From NCBI GenBank assembly GCA_002298605.1, contig DBKS01000024.1, positions 32,021-37,432 of the forward strand: DNA of 5,412 nucleotides, given 5' to 3'. Shown here piece after piece: positions 1-5,118 of the stretch. A program made the position numbers and the translations under genes. The stretch is from Bifidobacterium sp. UBA744. GTDB taxonomy: Bacteria; Actinomycetota; Actinomycetes; Actinomycetales; Bifidobacteriaceae. The notes beneath the pieces are model-generated. The model saw only the letters and a list, made by a program, of their open reading frames with translations. It ran no database searches and was not told the origin of the DNA. Position 1 is the stretch's first letter; each line of letters opens with the position of its first letter.

Positions 1-677
1 CGCCGAGCGACCGCAAGCCACGTCATGCGGCCATCCCGGAGCTTCCGGATCTACGCGCCAATGCCTCGGAAGAGCATTTCGACCCGCAAAGCGCGCAGTC
101 ACGCAATGAGTTCACCACGGTGTACGACATTCTGGACCGCATCGAAGCCACGCTGGACGAGGCCCAGACCCCCCTGTTCCAGCCGAATTTGGTGAAAGTG
201 GATCGCGGGGAACTGACCGAGCAGCTCGAAGAGCTCAAGAAGATGCTGCCCGTGCAGCTCGAACGCGCCAGCGCTTTGATGCGCGAGGCCGAACGCCGTC
301 TCGAGGGCGCGCAGACCCAGGCCAACGCGATCATCGCCGCGGCCCAGTCCCGCGCCGCCGGCATGATCAAGGATGCGAACGACCAGGCGCAATTCCTCGC
401 CGGACAGGAGAACGTGGTCGCCCTCGCCCAAACCAGGGCGCGCATCACCATGGACACCGCACAGTCGAAGGCCGACCACCTGACCAACGGCGCCGACAAA
501 TACTGCGTCGACGTGATGGAATCGCTTGACCAGCAACTTGATAAGCTCAAGCAGGATGTGCAGGCGGGACTGAACGTGCTGTACACGCGCCAACAGCGGG
601 CCGCGCAGGATTACGCGGCCACGCAGGCCGCCGTGCAGGGCGCGAACGATCAGGCGGACAATCAGCAGGAGGCATAA
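1..677 (+). CDS. Coiled-coil protein, DivIVA-like/Rv2927c-like (5' end outside window)
   Basis: The reading frame is open from base 3 to the TAA at 675-677, giving 224 visible residues, so the true start is upstream. The first in-frame start-like codon is GTG at 120, but it has no Shine-Dalgarno sequence and the frame reads on through it. The first ~35 visible residues are polar and Pro/Ala/Glu-rich, probably a flexible segment. Next comes a conserved-looking block (YDILDRIEATLDEAQ, then a segment ending in KKMLPVQLERA), followed by a long Ala/Gln/Glu/Arg-rich helix with heptad character to the C-terminus. No signal peptide or membrane segment is visible. This arrangement, and its place before a DUF177 gene and rnc, matches the actinobacterial family that includes mycobacterial Rv2927c, often labelled cell-division initiation or DivIVA-like. 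The molecular role is not established, and a scaffold at the membrane or septum is only an inference. It is probably co-transcribed with the next gene, which begins 3 bases after its stop. Confidence 0.8.
   Translation, partial: PSDRKPRHAAIPELPDLRANASEEHFDPQSAQSRNEFTTVYDILDRIEATLDEAQTPLFQPNLVKVDRGELTEQLEELKKMLPVQLERASALMREAERRLEGAQTQANAIIAAAQSRAAGMIKDANDQAQFLAGQENVVALAQTRARITMDTAQSKADHLTNGADKYCVDVMESLDQQLDKLKQDVQAGLNVLYTRQQRAAQDYAATQAAVQGANDQADNQQEA
667..672 (+). promoter_or_regulatory. Strong Shine-Dalgarno of the YceD/DUF177 gene
   Basis: A full AGGAGG lies 8 bases before the ATG at 681 and inside the last codons of the preceding gene. It fixes the start of the downstream gene and suggests that translation of the two is coupled. 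Confidence 0.85.
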
Positions 678-680
678 CAG

Positions 681-1280
681 ATGGCTCGCATCGAAGATTC
701 GCCCTGGGCGGTGCCGGTCGCGCAGATCGCCGGCCGTCCGGGACAAAGCAAGCAACTGGATCGGACGTTCCCCGCGCCCAGCGGCATCGGCGACGAAGTG
801 ATCGGTGTCACCGAAGGCGATGACGTCGCCGTGTCCGGCAATTTCGAATCGATTGTGGACGGACTGATCTTCACCGGCCGCATCACGGCGCCGGCGCACG
901 CCGAATGCACGCGGTGTCTCAAGCCCATCGAACATGATTGGGTCACCGACGTCACCGCGTTCTTCCCCTTCACGGATTCGCGTGACAGCCGTGGCGACCG
1001 CAACGGCGACGAAGTGGACATCATCGCCGGCGAGGACGAATCGGAGGACATCTATCCACTGTCGTCCGACGGCGCATTCGCCGATCTTGAGGCACTGTTG
1101 CGCGATTCGCTGGTCGAGGCCCTGCCCCTGCAGCCACTGTGCAAGCCGGATTGCCTGGGACTGTGCTCGCAATGCGGCCTGAATCTCAATGAGCATCCGG
1201 ATCATCACCACGACGTCACGGACATTCGATTCGCCGCCCTGGCCGATTTCAAAGCCAAGCTGGAAGCCGAACAGCAGTAG
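681..1280 (+). CDS. YceD/DUF177 family protein (large-subunit rRNA accumulation factor family)
   Basis: The product is 199 aa, starts at ATG 681 behind AGGAGG, and is a typical length for the family. It has the YceD layout: an N-terminal part that includes DRTFPAPSGIGDEVIGV, a first cysteine pair C76-x2-C79 (ECTRCLKPI), an acidic central loop at about 99-125 (DSRDSRGDRNGDEVD...), the LRDSLVEALPLQPLC block, and a second cluster C154, C158, C162, C165 (CKPDCLGLCSQCG) followed by NLNEHPDHHHD. The cysteines look like zinc ligands, which is inferred from spacing only. In bacteria yceD is commonly next to rpmF, and relatives in plants are needed for 23S rRNA accumulation. A role in 50S assembly or rRNA maturation is therefore likely, with no catalytic activity evident. 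The protein looks cytoplasmic. No terminator separates it from rpmF, although rpmF also appears to have its own promoter. Confidence 0.92.
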   Translation: MARIEDSPWAVPVAQIAGRPGQSKQLDRTFPAPSGIGDEVIGVTEGDDVAVSGNFESIVDGLIFTGRITAPAHAECTRCLKPIEHDWVTDVTAFFPFTDSRDSRGDRNGDEVDIIAGEDESEDIYPLSSDGAFADLEALLRDSLVEALPLQPLCKPDCLGLCSQCGLNLNEHPDHHHDVTDIRFAALADFKAKLEAEQQ

Positions 1281-1305
1281 GCGACGGAATGGGCGGTCCA
1301 TGCGA

Positions 1306-1335
1306 TTGGACAAAGTTCAGAACCTGCGCTACACT
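1306..1335 (+). promoter_or_regulatory. Candidate sigma-70-type promoter for rpmF
   Basis: The 105-base gap before rpmF holds TTGGAC (1306-1311) and TACACT (1330-1335) with an 18-base spacer, close to the -35 and -10 consensus. Transcription would start near 1342 and give a leader of about 45 bases. An inverted repeat, GTCCA (1296-1300) and TGGAC (1307-1311), overlaps the -35 and could be an operator, but it is short enough to be chance. This is pattern matching by eye. Confidence 0.5.
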
Positions 1336-1356
1336 ACTGAACGCTTAAGCTCATTT

Positions 1357-1368
1357 TCGTTCGAACGA
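1357..1368. repeat. Perfect 12-base palindrome in the rpmF leader
   Basis: TCGTTCGAACGA is identical to its own reverse complement. It sits between the candidate promoter and the Shine-Dalgarno (GAGGA, 1374-1378), about 18 bases before the rpmF ATG. With one T/T mismatch the symmetry extends to 1354-1371. With no unpaired loop it is more suited to binding a dimeric protein on DNA than to forming an RNA hairpin. It does not fit the actinobacterial LexA box, which has the half-sites in the opposite arrangement with a gap. Confidence 0.6.
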
Positions 1369-1385
1369 TAAAAGAGGAATAAATC

Positions 1386-1580
1386 ATGGCTCTGCCTAAG
1401 TACAAGACCTCGCGCGCCAACACGCATTCGCGTCGCGCGAACTGGAAGGCGTCTGCTGTGCAGACCGCCGCCTGCCCGAACTGCGGTGCCCCCGCACTGC
1501 CTCACCTGGCGTGCCCGAACTGCGGTTCCTTCCGCGGCCGCGTCTACCGCTCCGCCATCAAGTCCGCCCACACCAAGTGA
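1386..1580 (+). CDS. rpmF: 50S ribosomal protein L32, zinc-binding (C+) form
   Basis: The product is 64 aa and starts with MALPKYKTSRANTHSRRANW, the hallmark N-terminus of bL32. It then carries a zinc ribbon, C30-P-N-C33 and C43-P-N-C46 (CxxC-x9-CxxC), and a basic C-terminal tail ending in SAHTK. The length is usual for actinobacteria. The Shine-Dalgarno GAGGA (1374-1378) lies 7 bases before the ATG. L32 is a structural component of the large ribosomal subunit near the peptidyl transferase region. All four cysteines are present, so this is the zinc-requiring form and not the cysteine-free form that some bacteria make under zinc limitation. It appears to be transcribed from its own promoter plus possible read-through from the YceD gene, and it ends in a strong terminator. 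Confidence 0.98.
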   Translation: MALPKYKTSRANTHSRRANWKASAVQTAACPNCGAPALPHLACPNCGSFRGRVYRSAIKSAHTK

Positions 1581-1604
1581 GTCGCGCTTGATCGAAGCTC
1601 ATGC

Positions 1605-1640
1605 AAGCCCTGCCATCGACGGGTGGCGGGGCTTTTTGTT
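1605..1640 (+). terminator. Rho-independent terminator after rpmF
   Basis: An 11-base-pair stem is formed by 1605-1615 (AAGCCCTGCCA) and 1624-1634 (TGGCGGGGCTT), with one G-U pair, an 8-base loop and a T-rich tail (TTTTTGTT overlapping the stem end). It begins 25 bases after the rpmF stop codon and should separate rpmF transcription from rnc, at least in part. Confidence 0.85.
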
Positions 1641-1702
1641 ACCCCGGCGGCGCCCGACACCGCTGCCTCCCAAGTCCGCGCACACTACTAGGGATATGAC
1701 TT

Positions 1703-2431
1703 ATGACTGTGGAATTCGAGAAACAAGCGCCCGTTAACGAACTGCTCGACCGCCTCGGCACGCGCATCAGCCCCGCGCTGCTGGTGGAGGCGCTCACCCA
1801 CCGCTCCTTCGCCCACGAGCATGAAGGAGTCAAACAGTACGAACGTCTGGAATTCCTCGGCGACGCCGTGCTTGAACTGGTGGTCACCGAGACGCTGTTC
1901 ACCACGCACCCCGATATGACCGAAGGCCAGCTCGCCAAGATCCGCGCCAAGGCGGTCTCGGAGGAATCGCTGTCGAAGATCGCGCGCGAAAAGCTGCAGG
2001 TCGGCCCCTTCATCCTGCTGGGGCACGGGGAGGCCGAACAGGGCGGCGCCGAAAAAAGCTCGATCCTATGCGACATTGTGGAATCGCTGATCGGCGCGAC
2101 CTTCGTGGAGCATGGCATCGACGAGGCCCGCAAGGTCATTCACCATCTGATCGACGACACCCTGGCCGAAGTCGCCACCGAGGGCCCGGCACTGGATTGG
2201 AAAACCTCGCTGAGCGTCAAGGCGCATCAGATGAAGCTCGACGAACCGCGCTATCGCATGCGCGTGGAAGGCCCGGAATACGCCCTCGAATTCACCGCCA
2301 AGGCCACCATCGGCCCCAAGGACGAAATCATCGGCATCGGCAAGGGCACGTCGAAGCGCAAGGCCCAACTGGCCGCCGCCGAAATGGCGTGGCATACGCT
2401 TGACGACCGGCAAAAGGCCAAGCAGCGCTAA
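1703..2431 (+). CDS. rnc: Ribonuclease III
   Basis: The product is 242 aa, a normal length. RNase III cuts double-stranded RNA, chiefly the long stems of rRNA precursors and some mRNAs, as a Mg2+-dependent cytoplasmic homodimer. The catalytic domain spans about residues 10-155 and includes the signature ERLEFLGDAVLELV. The acidic residues expected at the active site are all visible: E47, E50, D54, E74, D124 and E127 (SILCDIVESLIGA). The double-stranded RNA binding domain spans about 165-235, from DWKTSLSV to the basic GKGTSKRKAQLAAAEMAW motif. In the usual 'LQE' position of that domain the sequence reads LSV, a mild departure. The ATG at 1703 follows a modest AGGGA (1690-1694) at 8-base spacing. 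No convincing promoter is visible in the 62 bases after the rpmF terminator, so expression may depend on read-through or a weak promoter. Its neighbourhood with YceD and L32 fits a ribosome-biogenesis role. Confidence 0.98.
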   Translation: MTVEFEKQAPVNELLDRLGTRISPALLVEALTHRSFAHEHEGVKQYERLEFLGDAVLELVVTETLFTTHPDMTEGQLAKIRAKAVSEESLSKIAREKLQVGPFILLGHGEAEQGGAEKSSILCDIVESLIGATFVEHGIDEARKVIHHLIDDTLAEVATEGPALDWKTSLSVKAHQMKLDEPRYRMRVEGPEYALEFTAKATIGPKDEIIGIGKGTSKRKAQLAAAEMAWHTLDDRQKAKQR

Positions 2432-2440
2432 CGTCTGTTC

Positions 2441-2481
2441 GGCCCCGCGCTTACACTGGTTGCATACGAAGCGCGGCCTTT
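2441..2481 (+). terminator. Hairpin after rnc, possible weak terminator
   Basis: GGCC (2441-2444) plus GCGCTT (2447-2452) can pair with AAGCGC (2469-2474) plus GGCC (2475-2478), leaving a 2-base bulge and a 16-base loop. It starts 9 bases after the rnc stop. Only TTT follows it, so it would be a weak terminator. It could also be part of the ilvB leader or an RNA-stability element. Confidence 0.4.
2452..2457 (+). promoter_or_regulatory. Possible -10 element upstream of ilvB
   Basis: TACACT is the same hexamer as the candidate rpmF -10. No recognisable -35 lies 16-18 bases upstream (around 2428-2436), so support is weak. If real, it would give an ilvB leader of roughly 95 bases, which would include the hairpin at 2515-2530. 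Confidence 0.2.
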
Positions 2482-2514
2482 GCCACAAGCAGTTACCGAC
2501 GTCGCGCATCCTTT

Positions 2515-2530
2515 CGGGCATACCTGCCCG
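2515..2530 (+). repeat. Compact hairpin in the ilvB leader
   Basis: CGGGCA (2515-2520), a TACC loop and TGCCCG (2525-2530) form a perfect 6-base-pair stem with a 4-base loop, ending 16 bases before the ilvB Shine-Dalgarno. No T-run follows, so it is not a standard terminator. It may affect translation or mRNA stability. No branched-chain-amino-acid-rich leader peptide accompanies it. Confidence 0.35.
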
Positions 2531-2559
2531 TGAATCCGAGTTTGCTGGAGAGAGGCATC

Positions 2560-4458
2560 ATGGCTACACCCACCCCTTTGCAGGCGTTCAGCGCCCTGCC
2601 TAAACCCACTCCGACTGCCGACAAGCAGACGATTGTGGACGGCGAGAAGATGACCGGCGCCCAGGCTCTGGTCCGTTCGCTGGAGGACCTGGGCGTTCAG
2701 GACGTGTTCGGCATCCCCGGCGGAGCGATTCTGCCTGTATATCATCAGATCAACGACGACACCAAATTCCGCTTTGTGCTCATGCGCCACGAGCAGGCGG
2801 CCGGCCATGCCGCCGAGGGCTATGCCGTGGCCACCGGTCGCGTGGGCGTGTGTCTGGTCACCTCCGGCCCCGGCGCCACCAATGTGGTCACCGCCATCGC
2901 GGACGCCAATATGGATTCCGTGCCGATGATCGTCATCACCGGCCAGGTGGGCGTGCCGGCCATCGGCACCGACGCCTTCCAGGAAGCCGACATCGTGGGC
3001 ATCACCTACCCGGTCGCCAAGCACTCCTACCTCGTCACCCGTGCACAGGACATTCCGCGCGTGCTCGCCGAGGCGCATTACATCGCCAGCACCGGCCGCC
3101 CCGGCCCGGTGGTTGTGGACCTGACCAAAACGGCCCAGACCGGCGAAATGTACTACTCGTGGCCGCAGCGCATGATTCTGCCCGGCTACAACCCCACCAC
3201 CAAACCGCACGGCCATGTGCTGCGCGACGCGGCCAAGCTGTTCTCCCAGTCCTACCGCCCGGTGCTCTATGTCGGCGGCGGCGCGGTCCGCTCCGATGCG
3301 GGCGAGCAGGTGGCCAAGCTGGCCGAAGTGACCGGAGCCCCGATCGTCACCACCATGCCCGCCAGAGGCGTGGTGGCGGATTCCAATCCGCAGAACCTCG
3401 GCATGCTCGGCATGCACGGCACCATCGCCGCCACGGGCTCCGTGCAGCGGTGCGATCTTCTCGTGGCCATCGGCGCCCGCTTCGACGACCGAGTGACCGG
3501 CAAGCTTGACGCCTTCGCCCCCGCCGCGCGAGTGATCCACATTGACATCGATCCCGCCGAAATCGGCAAGAACCGCGTTCCCGACGTGCCGATCGTCGGA
3601 GATGTCAAGCAGGTGCTCACCGATCTCATTCCGCAGATCGAGCGCGAGCAGGCGATCCAGGGCAAGCCGGATCTCACGCCATGGTGGGATTTCCTCAACG
3701 ACCTCAAGTCGAAGTACACGATCCATTACGACGAACCGGAGGATCAGCCCACAGACGGCTCCCTGTCGCCGCAATGGGTGGTCGAACAGTTGTCGAAGCA
3801 CGCCGACCAATCCACCATCTGGGTAACCGGCGTGGGCCAGCATCAGATGTGGGCCGCGCAGCTGATCGACTTCGAGCATCAGCATTCGTGGATCAGCTCC
3901 GGAGGCCTGGGGACCATGGGCTTCGGTCTGCCGGCGGCCATGGGCGCCCTGGTGGGTTCGCAACGCGAATTCGACGCCAAGAAGCCCGTGTGGCTGATCG
4001 ACGGCGACGGCTCCTTCCAGATGACCTCGGAGGAGCTGGCGGCGGCCTTCCTCGACCATGTGCCGGTGAAGATCGCCATCCTCAACAATTCCGTGTACGG
4101 CATGGTCCGCCAGTGGCAGACACTGTTCTACAACCATCATTACTCGCAGACCAATCTGCTTGACGGCGAGGCCCGCGAAGACACCCCAAGCGACGAGTTC
4201 TTCGACGTGCCGGATTTCGTCAAGCTGGCCGAAGCCTACGGATGCCTGGGACTGCGCGCGTTCACGCCGGAACAGGCCGTCGACGCCATCAAGCGCGCGA
4301 ACGAGGTGAACGACCGCCCGGTGCTGATCGACTTCCGCGTGTTCAAGGACGCAATGGTATGGCCGATGGTATCCGCCGGCGCGTCGAACGACACCGTGAC
4401 CTACCGTCCGGGCGTCAACCCCCTGGCGCACCGCGACGGCACCGCGAGCAACAAGTAG
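2560..4458 (+). CDS. ilvB: Acetolactate (acetohydroxyacid) synthase, large catalytic subunit
   Basis: The product is 632 aa from ATG 2560, chosen because GGAG (2547-2550), within GGAGAGAGG, lies 9 bases upstream. The in-frame GTG at 2530 lacks a ribosome site. The enzyme joins two pyruvates to acetolactate, or pyruvate and 2-oxobutyrate to acetohydroxybutyrate, the first common step to valine, leucine and isoleucine, using thiamine diphosphate, Mg2+ and FAD. The first ~30 residues are Pro/Thr-rich and outside the core. The N-terminal pyrimidine-binding domain (about 31-200) has GIPGGAILP and the catalytic glutamate E78 (RHEQAAGHAAEGYA), then SGPGATN and GTDAFQE. The central domain (about 220-355) has RFDDRVTGK at 307-315. 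The C-terminal pyrophosphate domain (about 415-590) has the Mg/ThDP motif G482-D-G to N509-N510 and QW519Q in the substrate channel. All key residues are intact. It works with ilvN, 38 bases downstream and clearly in the same transcript. Confidence 0.98.
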   Translation: MATPTPLQAFSALPKPTPTADKQTIVDGEKMTGAQALVRSLEDLGVQDVFGIPGGAILPVYHQINDDTKFRFVLMRHEQAAGHAAEGYAVATGRVGVCLVTSGPGATNVVTAIADANMDSVPMIVITGQVGVPAIGTDAFQEADIVGITYPVAKHSYLVTRAQDIPRVLAEAHYIASTGRPGPVVVDLTKTAQTGEMYYSWPQRMILPGYNPTTKPHGHVLRDAAKLFSQSYRPVLYVGGGAVRSDAGEQVAKLAEVTGAPIVTTMPARGVVADSNPQNLGMLGMHGTIAATGSVQRCDLLVAIGARFDDRVTGKLDAFAPAARVIHIDIDPAEIGKNRVPDVPIVGDVKQVLTDLIPQIEREQAIQGKPDLTPWWDFLNDLKSKYTIHYDEPEDQPTDGSLSPQWVVEQLSKHADQSTIWVTGVGQHQMWAAQLIDFEHQHSWISSGGLGTMGFGLPAAMGALVGSQREFDAKKPVWLIDGDGSFQMTSEELAAAFLDHVPVKIAILNNSVYGMVRQWQTLFYNHHYSQTNLLDGEAREDTPSDEFFDVPDFVKLAEAYGCLGLRAFTPEQAVDAIKRANEVNDRPVLIDFRVFKDAMVWPMVSAGASNDTVTYRPGVNPLAHRDGTASNK

Positions 4459-4484
4459 CCCGGCGGCATAGCATTCAAGCGTTG

Positions 4485-4490
4485 AAGGAG
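4485..4490 (+). promoter_or_regulatory. Shine-Dalgarno of ilvN
   Basis: AAGGAG lies 6 bases before the ATG at 4497. It decides the start in a frame that stays open back to 4242. No terminator is visible in the 38 bases between ilvB and ilvN, so the two genes form one operon. Confidence 0.85.
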
Positions 4491-4496
4491 AATCCC

Positions 4497-5054
4497 ATGG
4501 CAGTTGTTTACCCCGCCTCCCAGCCCGGTTCCGAGCGCCACACGCTTTCGGTGCTCGTGGAGAACCGGCCGGGCGTACTGGCCCGTATCGCCGGTCTGTT
4601 CGCCCGTCGTGCGTTCAATATCAATTCGCTGTCCGTCTCGCCCACCGAGCGGCCGGACATCTCGCGCGTGACCGTCACGGCCGATGTGGACGCCGCGCCG
4701 CTCGAACAGATCATCAAGCAGCTCAACAAGCTGCTGCACGTGCTCAAGATCGTGGACCTCGATCCGGAAACCACCGTGGAGCGCGAACTGGTGCTCATCA
4801 AGGTGGCCGCCGACGAATCCAACCGTTCCGACGTGCTGGAAATCGTGCGCCTGTTCCGCGTGCGCGTGGTGGACGTGAACCCGGAGTCGCTGACCATCGA
4901 GGCCACCGGCGCCGAAGGCAAGATCGACGCGCTGCTCGGCCTGCTGGAGCACTACGGCGTGATCGAGCTGGTCCGTTCCGGCGCGGTCGCCGTGTCCCGC
5001 GGTCCGAAGGCGCTGAGCGAGAAGGTGCTCGGCTCCGAGATCACCGGCCGCTGA
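4497..5054 (+). CDS. ilvN: Acetolactate synthase, small regulatory subunit
   Basis: The product is 185 aa, usual for the longer form of this subunit. It binds the IlvB catalytic subunit, raises its activity and gives feedback inhibition by valine and related end products. The N-terminal ACT domain (about 15-90) begins HTLSVLVENRPGVLARIAGLF and includes FNINSLSVSPTE. G26 and N41 fall at the positions matching the valine-site Gly and Asn of E. coli IlvH. The C-terminal domain (about 95-170) contains RELVLIKVAADESNRSDVLEIV and ends in the conserved HYGVIELVRSGAVAVSRG. The protein should therefore be a normal, valine-sensitive regulator, which is inferred and not measured. The gene ends in two in-frame TGA codons (5052 and 5061) created by a 9-base tandem repeat. 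ilvC does not follow. Confidence 0.97.
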   Translation: MAVVYPASQPGSERHTLSVLVENRPGVLARIAGLFARRAFNINSLSVSPTERPDISRVTVTADVDAAPLEQIIKQLNKLLHVLKIVDLDPETTVERELVLIKVAADESNRSDVLEIVRLFRVRVVDVNPESLTIEATGAEGKIDALLGLLEHYGVIELVRSGAVAVSRGPKALSEKVLGSEITGR

Positions 5055-5068
5055 ACGGTCTGAACGGT
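5051..5068 (+). repeat. 9-base perfect tandem duplication over the ilvN stop
   Basis: CTGAACGGT occurs twice head to tail, at 5051-5059 and 5060-5068. Each copy carries a TGA in the ilvN frame, so the gene has a double stop. It looks like a replication-slippage duplication. No function is evident. Confidence 0.8.
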
Positions 5069-5082
5069 ATTATTTACGACAA

Positions 5083-5118
5083 AGCGCCGTTTCGCGATTC
5101 ATGTCACGGGACGGCGCT
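5083..5118. terminator. Stem-loop between convergent ilvN and the transporter gene
   Basis: AGCGCCGT (5083-5090) pairs perfectly with ACGGCGCT (5111-5118). The stem extends inward to 12 pairs if two G-U pairs at 5091-5092/5109-5110 are allowed, leaving a 12-base loop at 5095-5106. Read on the minus strand it ends in TTTG, a weak terminator for the transporter gene. On the plus strand there is no T-run, so ilvBN termination here would be non-standard. The transporter stop codon (5104-5106) lies in the loop. Confidence 0.5.

Noticed and set aside
99..1313. 404-codon open frame on the minus strand across the coiled-coil and YceD genes
   Set aside because: It crosses two recognisable plus-strand genes and their junction and shows no family motif, so it is a composition artefact.
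1357..1368. LexA (SOS) box in the rpmF leader
   Set aside because: The actinobacterial box has TCGAAC and GTTCGA half-sites separated by 4 bases. Here GTTC and GAAC abut in the opposite arrangement.
1696..1737. Small open frame starting at ATG 1696, overlapping the rnc start
   Set aside because: It has only 13 codons, is out of frame with rnc and shows no recognisable peptide. The AGGGA is too close to serve it, so it is likely chance.
2480..2533. Short TTG-initiated frame in the ilvB leader as an attenuation leader peptide
   Set aside because: It encodes LPQAVTDVAHPFGHTCP, which is not enriched in Val, Leu or Ile, and it has no ribosome site.
2530..2559. GTG at 2530 as the ilvB start
   Set aside because: No Shine-Dalgarno precedes it and it lies at the end of a hairpin. 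The ATG at 2560 has GGAG at 9-base spacing within GGAGAGAGG.
2428..4431. 667-codon open frame on the minus strand across ilvB
   Set aside because: It is the antisense shadow of a GC-rich gene. It mirrors ilvB codon bias, has His/Gly/Arg-rich composition with no recognisable domain, and ilvB itself is unmistakable.
4242..5054. Longer form of ilvN starting inside ilvB
   Set aside because: The added N-terminal part is out-of-frame ilvB sequence without IlvN similarity. The ATG at 4497 has AAGGAG at good spacing and starts just before the ACT domain.
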